A stretch of 48,509 nt of DNA from a virus. Numbering within the stretch: position 1 is the first letter of the stretch; every line of letters starts with the position of its first letter. A program made the position numbers and the translations under genes. Shown here one piece after another: positions 7,262-14,729 of the stretch. The notes under the pieces were generated by a model. That model saw only the letters and a list, made by a program, of their open reading frames with translations, was not told the origin of the DNA and ran no database searches. Location of the stretch: positions 1 to 48,509 of IMG/VR virus record IMGVR_UViG_3300031857_000318; one strand, 5' to 3'.

Positions 7262-7890
7262 TTATATTAGTTCGGGTTTCATTGGTTCTTTACCTTGAGC
7301 AGCATCATCATAACCTTGTGAATAACCGTAGTTAGTGTCTGCTTGGCGTTGTTTGGCTTCCATTCTTGTTTAGGTTCGTCACAGTCAACCATACCTGAAG
7401 CCAATGAATATGTTATATGGCAATCTTCAGCACTTACACAACATTCATCATCACATTGTGTTTTAGTATGTGGGCAAATGTAACCTTCTTGCTTAGATTC
7501 TTCTTGTGGGATTATAATTTTGTAAATATATCTTACACAATCAAAATACTTGCTAATAACATTTTTAACCTTAACATCCTCACAATTTGGATTCTTCACA
7601 AACCATTCTAAGAATTCATCAGAAATAGATTGTACTCCATCTGTAATTAATTCTTGGTCTGTTGTTAGGATGATTTTGTTGTAAAATTTTTCATTATAAC
7701 TTCTACCAAATAGTATTACTTCATTAAGTTTTGACAAACCCCAATCCCCTTCTCTAATTTCTTCATCAGAAGTGATGTAGATTTGGTATTTCTTATAATA
7801 ATCTTTTGGAATAGTGTCTAAATGCAATTGATTTGCAAATTTGAATAACCTACTTGATTTTTCTGTTGGTAATATGTGTATGTTTTTCAT
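7262..7890 (-). pseudogene. Bacteroidota-phage accessory protein with a 3' frameshift
   Basis: The frame opened by the ATG at 7890 runs to a stop at 7279 (203 residues) and starts MKNIHILPTEKSSRL, with 'IYITSDEEIREGDWGL', 'KIILTTDQELI' and 'DEFLEWFVKNPNCEDV', a protein type widespread in Bacteroidota phages. After residue ~174 the sequence becomes atypical (WKPNNAKQTLTTVIHKVMMM). The next frame, from 7363 to 7262, reads MEAKQRQADTNYGYSQGYDD..., closely matching the protein at 11720-12127. One extra A at about 7363 (GAATGG to GAAATGG) would fuse the two and remove the odd tail. So the gene has either a real frameshift, a programmed slip or a homopolymer sequencing error. Function unknown. Confidence 0.7.
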
Positions 7891-7954
7891 TTTATATTTT
7901 TTTTAGTATTAAGCATCCATTGTCATCAAGAGTCAGTTATAACCATCTTCTTTT

Positions 7955-8215
7955 TTAATCAGTTTTGCTTTCATCTCGGGTAATCATTTTAATTTTTATA
8001 GTAGGCACCTGTATGCGCTCTCCATCACAGGTTTCTATGGTGCTCATTCCGTTATCACGAGAGACTACATTAGTAGATTTGATCAAAGTTCCATCATCCA
8101 ATGTGACCTGTTCATCACAGACCTTACTATCTTCAATAGCAAGATACATTATTCCGCCATATATTAACCCAGTTATTACTACAACTAGGATTATTGAACT
8201 AAAGTTTCTTATCAT
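7955..8215 (-). CDS. Small single-pass membrane protein
   Basis: An 86-residue protein with one hydrophobic segment (residues ~6-26, SSIILVVVITGLIYGGIMYL) and a soluble C-terminal part carrying two cysteines. It overlaps the 3' end of the NAMPT-like gene by 17 nt and so probably belongs to the same transcript. Function unknown. Confidence 0.7.
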   Translation of the reverse strand: MIRNFSSIILVVVITGLIYGGIMYLAIEDSKVCDEQVTLDDGTLIKSTNVVSRDNGMSTIETCDGERIQVPTIKIKMITRDESKTD

Positions 8216-9704
8216 CTTTTAAACGAGCTCTAATTTCAGTTAAAGTTGAAAATACACCAAATTCACCATCTTCATAAATGGTTTGGAGTGAACTAACTTC
8301 TTCACCTTCCCAAGTACAACGATCAACTAAAACATATTTACCATCATGATTGTGAACACTTAATAAACCTGTTGCAGATTTCTTTGTACCATCATCAGTA
8401 ATCGGATCCTTAAAGATTTCTCTACCAACACCATTTACCTCAACATAAGTTGCTTTCATTGCGAAACCAAATGTATCTCTGGTATTGTATTGATATGTGA
8501 ATGATCCAATACCTAACACTACGTTTGTTGATGCAAACCCTTTTGCTTCTAAACGCTTACAGATTTCGTTTGCTCTGTCAATCGTGATTGAGTCACCATA
8601 GATAGCTCCGATGTGTGAATCAAGAACTTTGTAACCTTGTTCATTGATAGTTCCACCGAATACATCCCAAAGTAATTCAATTACTCCCTTTGCGTCAGGC
8701 GTGTCATCCGTAGATTCGATATAAAATGATGTGCCTTTTCCTACATATTCACCATGTTTTGTAAATGTATTACCACAAAGAATATCAACGGGATCTCCTG
8801 AGTCAGGGCGAATAACTAACTTACCGTCACGAGACATGATCTCTTCTTTCAAAGTAACTACGTGTTCTGTACACACTTTAAATAAATCCCAAGTATCAGA
8901 TACAACTGAAAGGATTCCGGTAGGATATGTCTTCAACAATCTGCGGAATGTCTCAACTTCGTCCTCTTTTCCACCTGCACACATAACTGAGTGTTCAGTG
9001 GCAGGAACTGATCCGCAAAAGAAACCTTCTTCACCATAGTATTTACGAGCACCATAGATTGTTGGTAATGAATCGGTGCCCCAGAATGATGTTAAGTGGC
9101 CCAAGCCAGAACTAATTACCGCTTCTACTGAGTCCATTCCTCTCATTGAGAAGTCATGACCTTGCCAGTCAATGAATGAAGCATTGCCCTTATCTGTCTT
9201 TAACATCCACTCGGTCAATACTTTTCTGTACTGATGAGCAATTGTTGCTGATGTCATTGGTTTCCACAATAGGTTTGAAAGGATCGTTTCCAAGTAATTT
9301 GTTATCCAATAGAAATCAGGATGCGTGTTATAGATCGTAAGTACCGGAACTTTAATCGGTGCCTTGGTTCCTTCAGGTAGAGATTTAACATGGATCGGCA
9401 AGTGACCCAAGTCGTGTAGCTTTTCAAAGTGAGAAACGTCATATTCTGTTCCCAAATACATTGACAATTCTTGTTTCATTTCACGACACACATCATCTTT
9501 TGGTTTATCAAAGAAATCTTTTTGAAACATCTCGTGAAGCTGAATCATGACCATCTGTGTTCCAAACACTACTACTTCGTCACATCCTTTCGGTGCGTAC
9601 TTGTTAGATCGTGGTGTAAAGTTTGAATAGACTAGAGTAGTTCCTTCTGGATACTGTCTATTATGCGATGTTTTATAACCATCAGTTAATAATAATGGAT
9701 TCAT
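8199..9704 (-). CDS. nadV: Nicotinamide phosphoribosyltransferase-like enzyme (NAMPT/NadV or Namat)
   Basis: A 501-residue full-length NAMPT-family protein. It starts 'NPLLLTDGYKTSH', typical of the family, and has FWGTD (D211, nicotinamide-binding acid), ATEHSVM (H238, catalytic histidine), VVSDTWDLF (about 268-275) and the phosphate-binding IRPDSGDP (298-305). NAMPT makes NMN from nicotinamide and PRPP. In the phage NAD+ reconstitution pathway NARP1, the protein annotated as NAMPT (Namat) instead joins nicotinamide to ADP-ribose pyrophosphate to give NAD+ directly. The PRPP-synthetase-like gene is in the same - strand cluster, so either route is possible; the sequence alone does not decide. 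Confidence 0.95.
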   Translation of the reverse strand: MNPLLLTDGYKTSHNRQYPEGTTLVYSNFTPRSNKYAPKGCDEVVVFGTQMVMIQLHEMFQKDFFDKPKDDVCREMKQELSMYLGTEYDVSHFEKLHDLGHLPIHVKSLPEGTKAPIKVPVLTIYNTHPDFYWITNYLETILSNLLWKPMTSATIAHQYRKVLTEWMLKTDKGNASFIDWQGHDFSMRGMDSVEAVISSGLGHLTSFWGTDSLPTIYGARKYYGEEGFFCGSVPATEHSVMCAGGKEDEVETFRRLLKTYPTGILSVVSDTWDLFKVCTEHVVTLKEEIMSRDGKLVIRPDSGDPVDILCGNTFTKHGEYVGKGTSFYIESTDDTPDAKGVIELLWDVFGGTINEQGYKVLDSHIGAIYGDSITIDRANEICKRLEAKGFASTNVVLGIGSFTYQYNTRDTFGFAMKATYVEVNGVGREIFKDPITDDGTKKSATGLLSVHNHDGKYVLVDRCTWEGEEVSSLQTIYEDGEFGVFSTLTEIRARLKDDKKL

Positions 9705-9706
9705 AT

Positions 9707-9883
9707 TTATTGTTTTTGTTTTTCGATTACTACTGCAAATTTACCTTCAAGTTTTTCTGACCAGCTATGTGATCCTGCGGCTGCAACATGTTGTGCTGTT
9801 ACCGAAATTACTTCCCATCCATCACGTAAGTATGAATTTACTTCAGATGCATCATCAATGATTAAAAATTTTTGTTCTTTCAT
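9707..9883 (-). CDS. Small accessory protein between NAD genes
   Basis: A 58-residue protein (MKEQKFLIIDDASEVNSYL...) read from 9883, with 'DGWEVISVTAQHVAAAG' in the middle and a C-terminal strand 'GKFAVVIEKQKQ'. This compact 'YL-x-D/E-GW-x-V-x-x-V/I-x-A' protein type is common in Bacteroidota phages, where it has no known role. Its start overlaps the stop of the upstream deoxyribosyltransferase-like gene by 4 nt, and it ends 3 nt before the NAMPT-like gene, so all are likely on one mRNA. Confidence 0.75.
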   Translation of the reverse strand: MKEQKFLIIDDASEVNSYLRDGWEVISVTAQHVAAAGSHSWSEKLEGKFAVVIEKQKQ

Positions 9884-10356
9884 ATTATTATAGCTTGATT
9901 TATCGTAAGTGAATTTAAAAGATCGGCTAGGCTTTCGTATAGTGGAATGTCGTATCTCTCACACACGATCTCAACGTTGCCTTTTCTCCAGAATCCATCT
10001 GGGCAGCATACCAGTAATTTTCCACTACTAGCGTATAATCCTAATTCAAGAAGAGAGATAGGTGATTTGGAGTCAGGCAGGAGGTTCAGGATGATCAGAT
10101 CGGATTTATTAAGAGCATCCAGTTCCCAATTGACTTGCTGATAGAATTGAGGACTCTCGATCCTCTGTTCCCAACTTGAATCCCATGCCTCTCTACGTGG
10201 ATTTAATATCGTGCACTCAGTATTAATGAGAGCCTCTTCCACCTGGCTCTGCCAGTCATGGGAGTTTCCCATCTCTATCGTGCCGGCTAAAAACACTCTT
10301 TTGGTTCGTCTATCGTAGTTTTTCGATATTGAGTGTGGAGGTTTGATTATCTTCAT
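9880..10356 (-). CDS. Nucleoside 2-deoxyribosyltransferase-like protein
   Basis: A 158-residue protein of the nucleoside 2-deoxyribosyltransferase fold: VFLAGTIE (21-28), ILNPRR (50-55), 'NWELDALNKSDLIILNLLP' (77-94) and 'SPISLLELGLYASSGKL' (98-114), where E104 aligns with the catalytic glutamate of the family. The family cleaves N-glycosidic bonds of deoxynucleosides, and relatives act on other nucleotides including NAD derivatives. It overlaps by 1 nt the stop of the PRPP-synthetase-like gene, placing it inside the NAD cluster. Its true substrate is unknown. Confidence 0.8.
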   Translation of the reverse strand: MKIIKPPHSISKNYDRRTKRVFLAGTIEMGNSHDWQSQVEEALINTECTILNPRREAWDSSWEQRIESPQFYQQVNWELDALNKSDLIILNLLPDSKSPISLLELGLYASSGKLLVCCPDGFWRKGNVEIVCERYDIPLYESLADLLNSLTINQAIII

Positions 10357-11255
10357 TAGAATACGTTAAATTGTGTTACGATTTGTTTTGCAGCTCTTTC
10401 TGCATCAGTATCATCATTTTCATTCATGATATCTTTTACAGAATTGGATGTGTAAATCTTAGTAAAGTACTTGCTCAGATCTTCAAATCCTGCAGAAAAG
10501 ATTCCATGTGTTACGATTAAGTAAAGTTTAGCTTCCGGCTGCTGGGCATGAATTGCTTTTGCCAATTCAGTGAATGTTCTACCTCCATCACAGATATCAT
10601 CAACTATAACATATTTCATTTTTTCACCATCAAGAGAAGCTGGCAAGGTCGGAACTTCAGTATGATTGATTTTTCCAGTTTGAATGTCGCGGTGTTTCAT
10701 TGCCGTGACAAGATGATGAATTTGAAACTCGTGTGCGATGTCATAGATTTTCTTTAGAGCACCGCCGTCCGGTGAAACTAAACAGATTCTGTCTCGAGCG
10801 GCGTTTCGATTATCGATATTTGTAAGAGCATACTTAACGATTGTATGGTTATCAATCTTTCCGAAGTTATTTAAGCAAGCTTCGAGTACATCTGAGTGTG
10901 GATCTAAAACAATTACACAATCGAATTTTTGTGCATTGATGATTGGACAAATCACTTGCTTTAAGTAATTGGTTCCTCCTTGTTGAAATTTACGATCCGA
11001 GCGTGCACCCAAGAAATAAGGAACATATAAGGTAACGGTTCCTACCGCCATTTCTCTAAGAGCTTGATTGGCAGCAATAATCAATTCGATATCACGAAAA
11101 GAATTCATTCGAGAATAGATCTTAACATCTAATCCATTGATATACATTGGTGCAGATTCGATATCTACAGTTTGTTGTCCATCAGGAAACCGAGAGATCT
11201 TGAATTTTACATCCGAATCCATCGGATTTGTTAAGTTTAGTTTAGATATGCTCAT
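10356..11255 (-). CDS. prs: Ribose-phosphate pyrophosphokinase-like enzyme (Prs or Adps)
   Basis: A 299-residue PRPP synthetase-family protein. It has YVPYFLGARSDRKF (77-90, in place of the usual PYxxYxRQDRK), VLDPHSD (116-122), and the PRPP-binding loop VIVDDICDGGRTF (216-228). PRPP synthetase makes PRPP from ribose 5-phosphate and ATP; the NARP1 enzyme Adps has the same fold but pyrophosphorylates ADP-ribose. The replacement of YxRQDRK by LGARSDRKF changes a region near the ATP and ribose phosphate sites, which is at least compatible with altered specificity. First large gene of the NAD operon (prs-like, deoxyribosyltransferase-like, small protein, NAMPT-like). Confidence 0.93.
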   Translation of the reverse strand: MSISKLNLTNPMDSDVKFKISRFPDGQQTVDIESAPMYINGLDVKIYSRMNSFRDIELIIAANQALREMAVGTVTLYVPYFLGARSDRKFQQGGTNYLKQVICPIINAQKFDCVIVLDPHSDVLEACLNNFGKIDNHTIVKYALTNIDNRNAARDRICLVSPDGGALKKIYDIAHEFQIHHLVTAMKHRDIQTGKINHTEVPTLPASLDGEKMKYVIVDDICDGGRTFTELAKAIHAQQPEAKLYLIVTHGIFSAGFEDLSKYFTKIYTSNSVKDIMNENDDTDAERAAKQIVTQFNVF

Positions 11256-11265
11256 ATTAGTCGTT

Positions 11266-11355
11266 TTAAAAGTTATTTCTTTTCCACATCGCGTAGGAAA
11301 AAAGAATCAGTGCCGCAAAGGCGATCGGTATGAGAATTGCAATAATTGTTTCCAT
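11266..11355 (-). CDS. 29-residue membrane microprotein
   Basis: METIIAILIPIAFAALILF, then a short basic tail (SYAMWKRNNF), read from 11355. It is a single transmembrane helix with positive inside residues. It lies 10 nt upstream of the PRPP-synthetase-like gene and about 65 nt downstream of a TATAAT-type box (11421-11429), so it probably opens the NAD operon. Function unknown. Confidence 0.6.
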   Translation of the reverse strand: METIIAILIPIAFAALILFSYAMWKRNNF

Positions 11356-11420
11356 GTTACACCATTTTTAATTTACGTATTTCGTCGGCTGCTCTATAAT
11401 CGAGCTTCCGCCCTAATGAT

Positions 11421-11429
11421 ATTATACTA
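11421..11429 (-). promoter_or_regulatory. TATAAT-type box of the NAD operon
   Basis: - strand TAGTATAAT, the same core as at 1531, 2248 and 22908. It is the only candidate promoter found upstream of the membrane microprotein and PRPP-synthetase-like gene. Confidence 0.5.
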
Positions 11430-11438
11430 AATTATCTA

Positions 11439-11449
11439 CAATAAATAAA
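11439..11449 (+). promoter_or_regulatory. Late box, + strand
   Basis: CAATAAATAAA, 15 nt before the ATG of a 31-codon reading frame at 11464. It lies back to back with the TATAAT-type box of the NAD operon. Confidence 0.45.
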
Positions 11450-11463
11450 AAAAATTTAGTCGA

Positions 11464-11559
11464 ATGTGTAAAAGGATTCTCCGCATACTAGATCAGTTAG
11501 GTAAGTTGGAATCAGATAGGATCGCTGCCATGATCCATTCGGGTCGAGCATTCAACTAG
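11464..11559 (+). CDS. 31-residue basic small protein, possible late gene
   Basis: MCKRILRILDQLGKLESDRI followed by AAMIHSGRAFN, read from 11464. It is an amphipathic helix with K/R-rich start. It has a late box with normal spacing and ends 3 nt before the convergent stop of the gene at 11563. I call it because promoter spacing and frame agree; it is too short to identify. Confidence 0.45.
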   Translation: MCKRILRILDQLGKLESDRIAAMIHSGRAFN

Positions 11560-11562
11560 TTC

Positions 11563-11718
11563 TTACCCCTCCTTCAGATACCTTAAGAACACTTGATTCG
11601 TAAAGGACCACGATTTTCCGTTCCAGTAGGACTCAAGTCTCTGTATCCTACCCATCGCGGTCTTTGTTTCCACCACGTACTTTCCTTCCCTAATGGGATT
11701 AGCAGTCGTCCACTCCAT
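11563..11718 (-). CDS. Small hypothetical protein
   Basis: From the ATG at 11718 it encodes 51 residues (MEWTTANPIREGKYVVETKT...), with a beta-rich, aromatic pattern (VETKT, RIQRLESYWNGKSW). The longer in-frame start at 11772 would overlap the upstream gene by 53 nt; the start at 11718 leaves 1 nt between the genes and is preceded by the same AGAATAG(G) stretch seen before several neighbouring starts. Confidence 0.6.
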   Translation of the reverse strand: MEWTTANPIREGKYVVETKTAMGRIQRLESYWNGKSWSFTNQVFLRYLKEG

Positions 11719-11719
11719 C

Positions 11720-12127
11720 CTATTCTGATTTATATGTAGTATCTCCGCCAATGCCAATGCCTTCACCGTCAATATAAGTTAATTTCACAGTTTCCGTATT
11801 ATTTGTGATCGTTACGGTAGCATGCTCTTCTTGTGGTATAGGGTGAGTTGGTTTTATCTCACAACCATATTCCCAACAAAGTTGATCTAGTTTGTCAAGA
11901 AATTCTTTTATTTGCTTTCTATTTATTATTTTAGGTCGCATCGGTTCTTTACCTTGAGAGGCATCATCATATCCCTGTGAATAGCCATGGTTAGTATCTT
12001 CTTGGCGTTGTTTAGCTTCCATTTCTTTGGCTTGTTCCAATATTTCATCCCAACTTCCACCATAATTATTACCATTTTGCCTATCAACTAATTGTTGATT
12101 AAACCACTCTACTGTTGTTTGTATCAT
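11720..12127 (-). CDS. Bacteroidota-phage accessory protein
   Basis: A 135-residue protein: 'TTVEWFNQQL' start, 'DEILEQAKEMEAKQRQEDT' helix, 'GYSQGYDDASQGKEP' and a C-terminal beta part. The 'VEWL...L..A.EME..Q' layout is typical of small proteins in Bacteroidota phages. About 80 nt at 11942-12021 is a near copy (around 10 mismatches) of 7283-7362. The - strand TAGTATTATAG at about 12162-12172 is a likely promoter. Function unknown. Confidence 0.75.
   Translation of the reverse strand: MIQTTVEWFNQQLVDRQNGNNYGGSWDEILEQAKEMEAKQRQEDTNHGYSQGYDDASQGKEPMRPKIINRKQIKEFLDKLDQLCWEYGCEIKPTHPIPQEEHATVTITNNTETVKLTYIDGEGIGIGGDTTYKSE
11942..12021 (-). repeat. Diverged duplicate of 7283-7362
   Basis: Both segments begin GGTTCTTTACCTTGAG and end GCTTCCAT on the + strand, with roughly ten substitutions over 80 nt and no indel inside. 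Here the segment is coding in frame (EAKQRQEDTNHGYSQGYDD); at 7283-7362 the same reading is out of frame with the upstream gene. Confidence 0.75.
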
Positions 12128-12192
12128 TTCTCTATTCTATTTAGTAGTAATTGCTTGACTATAATACTAAAAAGTTCAGACCGGTTAAAAGA

Positions 12193-12203
12193 GATAAATA
12201 AAT
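12193..12203 (+). promoter_or_regulatory. Late box upstream of 12215
   Basis: GATAAATAAAT, 11 nt before the ATG at 12215; a good consensus match. Confidence 0.6.
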
Positions 12204-12214
12204 AAAAAAGACTG

Positions 12215-12880
12215 ATGAAACTACTAAGCTTTAATGAATGGAGACTTTTTGAGGAGGCCAATTATTCTTATGCAAACCTAATGACACCGGGAATAAAGGA
12301 TTCTGGCTTTATCAAGACGGGTCGACACACTCTCGAAGATTATGTATATAACCTAAACTATAACGTTGTCAGTCCTTTATCTGAAGACAAGGGCGGAGTG
12401 CTGGACAATGGGTTTGCCCTAGCAGTCTTTTTTAATCCAGTATCATTTGGCAGCGGCAAGTCATCTTGCAAGACTGGAGACCTGTATGCTGAGTTTGAAA
12501 AGATGCTGAGTCTCAAGTTTCAACCTTCTGCTGATACTCAAGTACCAGTAGTGTTTGTCTTGCAGGATACTAACTCTGAAATGAAGTTTGAGGGCATTCC
12601 TTCAGTGATAAATAATGAGACTCTCGATTATACTAGCATTGCTGTGAACGACGTGTACATTCAGGCATTTGGTCCCAATTTAGATCCAGACCATGCAAGT
12701 GCCTCTGCTTGGACCGCAGTGATTGAAAAGAAACTAAGCGGACCGGTACAAAGTTCCAACATAGAAAAGATGACAAAGTTCGGTCGTGGACTACTCATAA
12801 ACCGAAAGTCATTCGGCGGTAGCTGCATACTCGATCACGAAAAGGTAATGGCCGGAATCGTATCAAAAATGTTCGGCTAG
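12215..12880 (+). CDS. Leader-bearing late protein, unknown function
   Basis: A 221-residue protein with leader MKLLSFNEWRLFEEA. Hydrophobic strands (FALAVFFNPVSFG, VPVVFVLQDT) alternate with loops, so the body is a globular alpha/beta domain. The last 40 residues carry several K/R residues and two cysteines. It is followed 29 nt later by a second leader gene with its own late box. No known family. Confidence 0.78.
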   Translation: MKLLSFNEWRLFEEANYSYANLMTPGIKDSGFIKTGRHTLEDYVYNLNYNVVSPLSEDKGGVLDNGFALAVFFNPVSFGSGKSSCKTGDLYAEFEKMLSLKFQPSADTQVPVVFVLQDTNSEMKFEGIPSVINNETLDYTSIAVNDVYIQAFGPNLDPDHASASAWTAVIEKKLSGPVQSSNIEKMTKFGRGLLINRKSFGGSCILDHEKVMAGIVSKMFG

Positions 12881-12883
12881 CAC

Positions 12884-12895
12884 CAAATAAATAAA
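12884..12895 (+). promoter_or_regulatory. Late box upstream of 12910
   Basis: CAAATAAATAAA, 14 nt before the ATG at 12910, placed immediately after the stop of the preceding gene. Confidence 0.55.
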
Positions 12896-12909
12896 ATAAA
12901 AGTACTCCA

Positions 12910-13428
12910 ATGAAGAATCACGTCAAGTTATTCGAAGCCTTCGTTAACGAGGTTTCTAACAAAAAATGGAGAGAGATTGAGGCAAACTTACGCGGGAAAG
13001 GCATGCACCCATTCGCTGATCGTGTTGCTAGTCACAGAAAGGAGTATGCTAGCGATAAGGTAGCGAGTGAGATTAAGTTAATCGGTCGAAGCTCTTCAAG
13101 CTCTCCTTCCAAGAGGGAGTGCTATCTTTCTGTCACAGGAATAGACGTTATCCCAGATAAGTTTTTCGATCAGGCTTTTACCATAATCGGAAAAGATGCT
13201 GATTGGGGAAATGTAAACATTCTTGTGCAGGTTAATAGAAAGGCACGTAGGCTTCACCTTTTTTTAGAAGATACTCTGGCGCTGCTTGCGACCGATCGTA
13301 AAAATGCTCAAGACCTAATTGATATGGCAGTCGAGGCAGGCGTGATCGAACCCGGCACAATTGATTGGCGGACCTTTACTCAGGGTTACACTGATTTTGA
13401 TGAGATCTATACTAAAATATCATTCTAA
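12910..13428 (+). CDS. Leader-bearing late protein, unknown function
   Basis: A 172-residue basic protein with leader MKNHVKLFEAFVNEV; V-N-E is the expected cleavage site. The remainder contains a K/R- and S-rich segment (RSSSSSPSKREC, about residues 60-72) and a beta-rich centre (VNILVQVNRKARRLHLFL). Unknown function; the basic charge would suit a DNA-associated head protein. Confidence 0.78.
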   Translation: MKNHVKLFEAFVNEVSNKKWREIEANLRGKGMHPFADRVASHRKEYASDKVASEIKLIGRSSSSSPSKRECYLSVTGIDVIPDKFFDQAFTIIGKDADWGNVNILVQVNRKARRLHLFLEDTLALLATDRKNAQDLIDMAVEAGVIEPGTIDWRTFTQGYTDFDEIYTKISF

Positions 13429-13479
13429 AGAAGTCATGATTCCTTTCTTCTATAAAGTTTTAGTATGATACATAAAAAA

Positions 13480-13518
13480 TTAAAATAAATAATTAAAATA
13501 AATAATTAAAATAACTTA
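13480..13518 (+). promoter_or_regulatory. Tandem late boxes, 13-nt period
   Basis: The unit AATTAAAATAAAT occurs twice in a row, and a third copy ends in AACT, giving two overlapping late boxes before the FINWG gene at 13526. The same AATTAAAATAACTT string precedes the paralog at 19069. Confidence 0.6.
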
Positions 13519-13525
13519 AAGATAC

Positions 13526-14344
13526 ATGGCATTTATCAATTGGGGAGAAGAATCAGAAGAACAAAAAGCAATTCGTCGAAAAATGGAAGATCAGATGATC
13601 TTTGAACAAATGATGTCTGCAGCTGCAGCAGCCGCGGCTGCTGCAGCAGGTAGTGGCGGTCGCGGAATATCTCTTCCTAAATATTGCGGTGGAGAAAAAG
13701 CAATATCTCCACAGAACAATTATTTTGACTTGCAGTATCTAATCAGCGATCGCTATAGGATGACGGATGAGGACTTCGATACTTATGATAGACTTGTTGA
13801 AGATGATTTAGGGGTTGAGTTTAGGGCAGCTCGCGACCTCTATCTTAAAAAGCAAAGTGAAAATGCTGTCGCTCGAGAGTTAGGAAAAATTAGTAACATA
13901 GTTGAACTTCCTCCTCTGCCAGAATCTACGAAGTTCTATTCGAATGTGCTCACTGACTCTCAACATACTCAGTGGTTACCTGTGACTGAGTATGAAAGTT
14001 GGACTGAAGTGAAAGTGACGGGTTTTTCACCTGCAGACAAGATGCCAGGGGTAAAATACTTTAACTATTTGACTGAAGTAGCTTCACCCGCAAACCTACC
14101 GACTTCTGGAAATCCTGGAGAAATAGTACACGTTATGAGTGATGGAACATTCTACTCTTGGGACCCAGATGCTGGTGAATTTACCTCAAATTTCTTTGAG
14201 ACATATGTCGCAGACGTCGTATCAGTGCAAAGGGATAATAGTGGTGATGCTGCTAAATACAAAAATCAATTGAGTAATAGCATCACGTCTTTCCTATATG
14301 CAAACAAGTACATACTTGACTATAAAATAAAAAAATCTTTATAA
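13526..14344 (+). CDS. FINWG-family structural protein, middle paralog
   Basis: A 272-residue protein with N-terminus MAFINWGEESEEQ, the shared charged helix (IRRKMEDQMIFEQMM) and a run of ten alanines followed by GSGGRG. The rest contains 'GNPGEIVHVMSDGTFYSWD' (about residues 192-210), the pattern of a tail-fibre or carbohydrate-binding repeat that displays 'GT.Y.WD'. I infer a tail or baseplate protein, with the poly-Ala/Gly part as hinge. It is followed directly by genes at 14346 and 14701 without new promoters. Confidence 0.75.
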   Translation: MAFINWGEESEEQKAIRRKMEDQMIFEQMMSAAAAAAAAAAGSGGRGISLPKYCGGEKAISPQNNYFDLQYLISDRYRMTDEDFDTYDRLVEDDLGVEFRAARDLYLKKQSENAVARELGKISNIVELPPLPESTKFYSNVLTDSQHTQWLPVTEYESWTEVKVTGFSPADKMPGVKYFNYLTEVASPANLPTSGNPGEIVHVMSDGTFYSWDPDAGEFTSNFFETYVADVVSVQRDNSGDAAKYKNQLSNSITSFLYANKYILDYKIKKSL

Positions 14345-14345
14345 T

Positions 14346-14729
14346 ATGCTATTTGATTTATCCGACTATGAGGTTCTTGGAATAATTGGATTAAACCAAT
14401 TACCCGTAAGTGAAATAGCATGGAGCGATGCTGAAAACATCGCGATGACAACGCTGGAAGCAATAGATAACCAAGTAGAAATATACCTTGAAAAATCAAA
14501 CCTTGCTGTTTCTCCGTGTTCAGAAAAACTAAATGAGCTTCTTCAGCAAAGAATAGATTCATATAATGAACTTAATTTAAACTTTGAAACCTTTTGGACT
14601 GCCATGATAGCAGGAGATGCGACGCTGGCCGAATACGACCTATATCAAGGGTCAGTTAAAAACTACGTTAAAGCTATTCGCGAGATAATCGCTTTTATAG
14701 ATGGAGATAGATTCAAGATCGTTAAATAG
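14346..14729 (+). CDS. Hypothetical protein in FINWG operon
   Basis: A 127-residue acidic, mostly helical protein starting MLFDLSDYEVLGI. It begins 1 nt after the stop of the FINWG gene and overlaps the metallopeptidase-like gene by 29 nt, so the three are translated together. Heptad-like L/I spacing over residues 35-110 suggests a helical bundle. A chaperone or partner role for the structural protein is possible but not shown. Confidence 0.7.
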   Translation: MLFDLSDYEVLGIIGLNQLPVSEIAWSDAENIAMTTLEAIDNQVEIYLEKSNLAVSPCSEKLNELLQQRIDSYNELNLNFETFWTAMIAGDATLAEYDLYQGSVKNYVKAIREIIAFIDGDRFKIVK

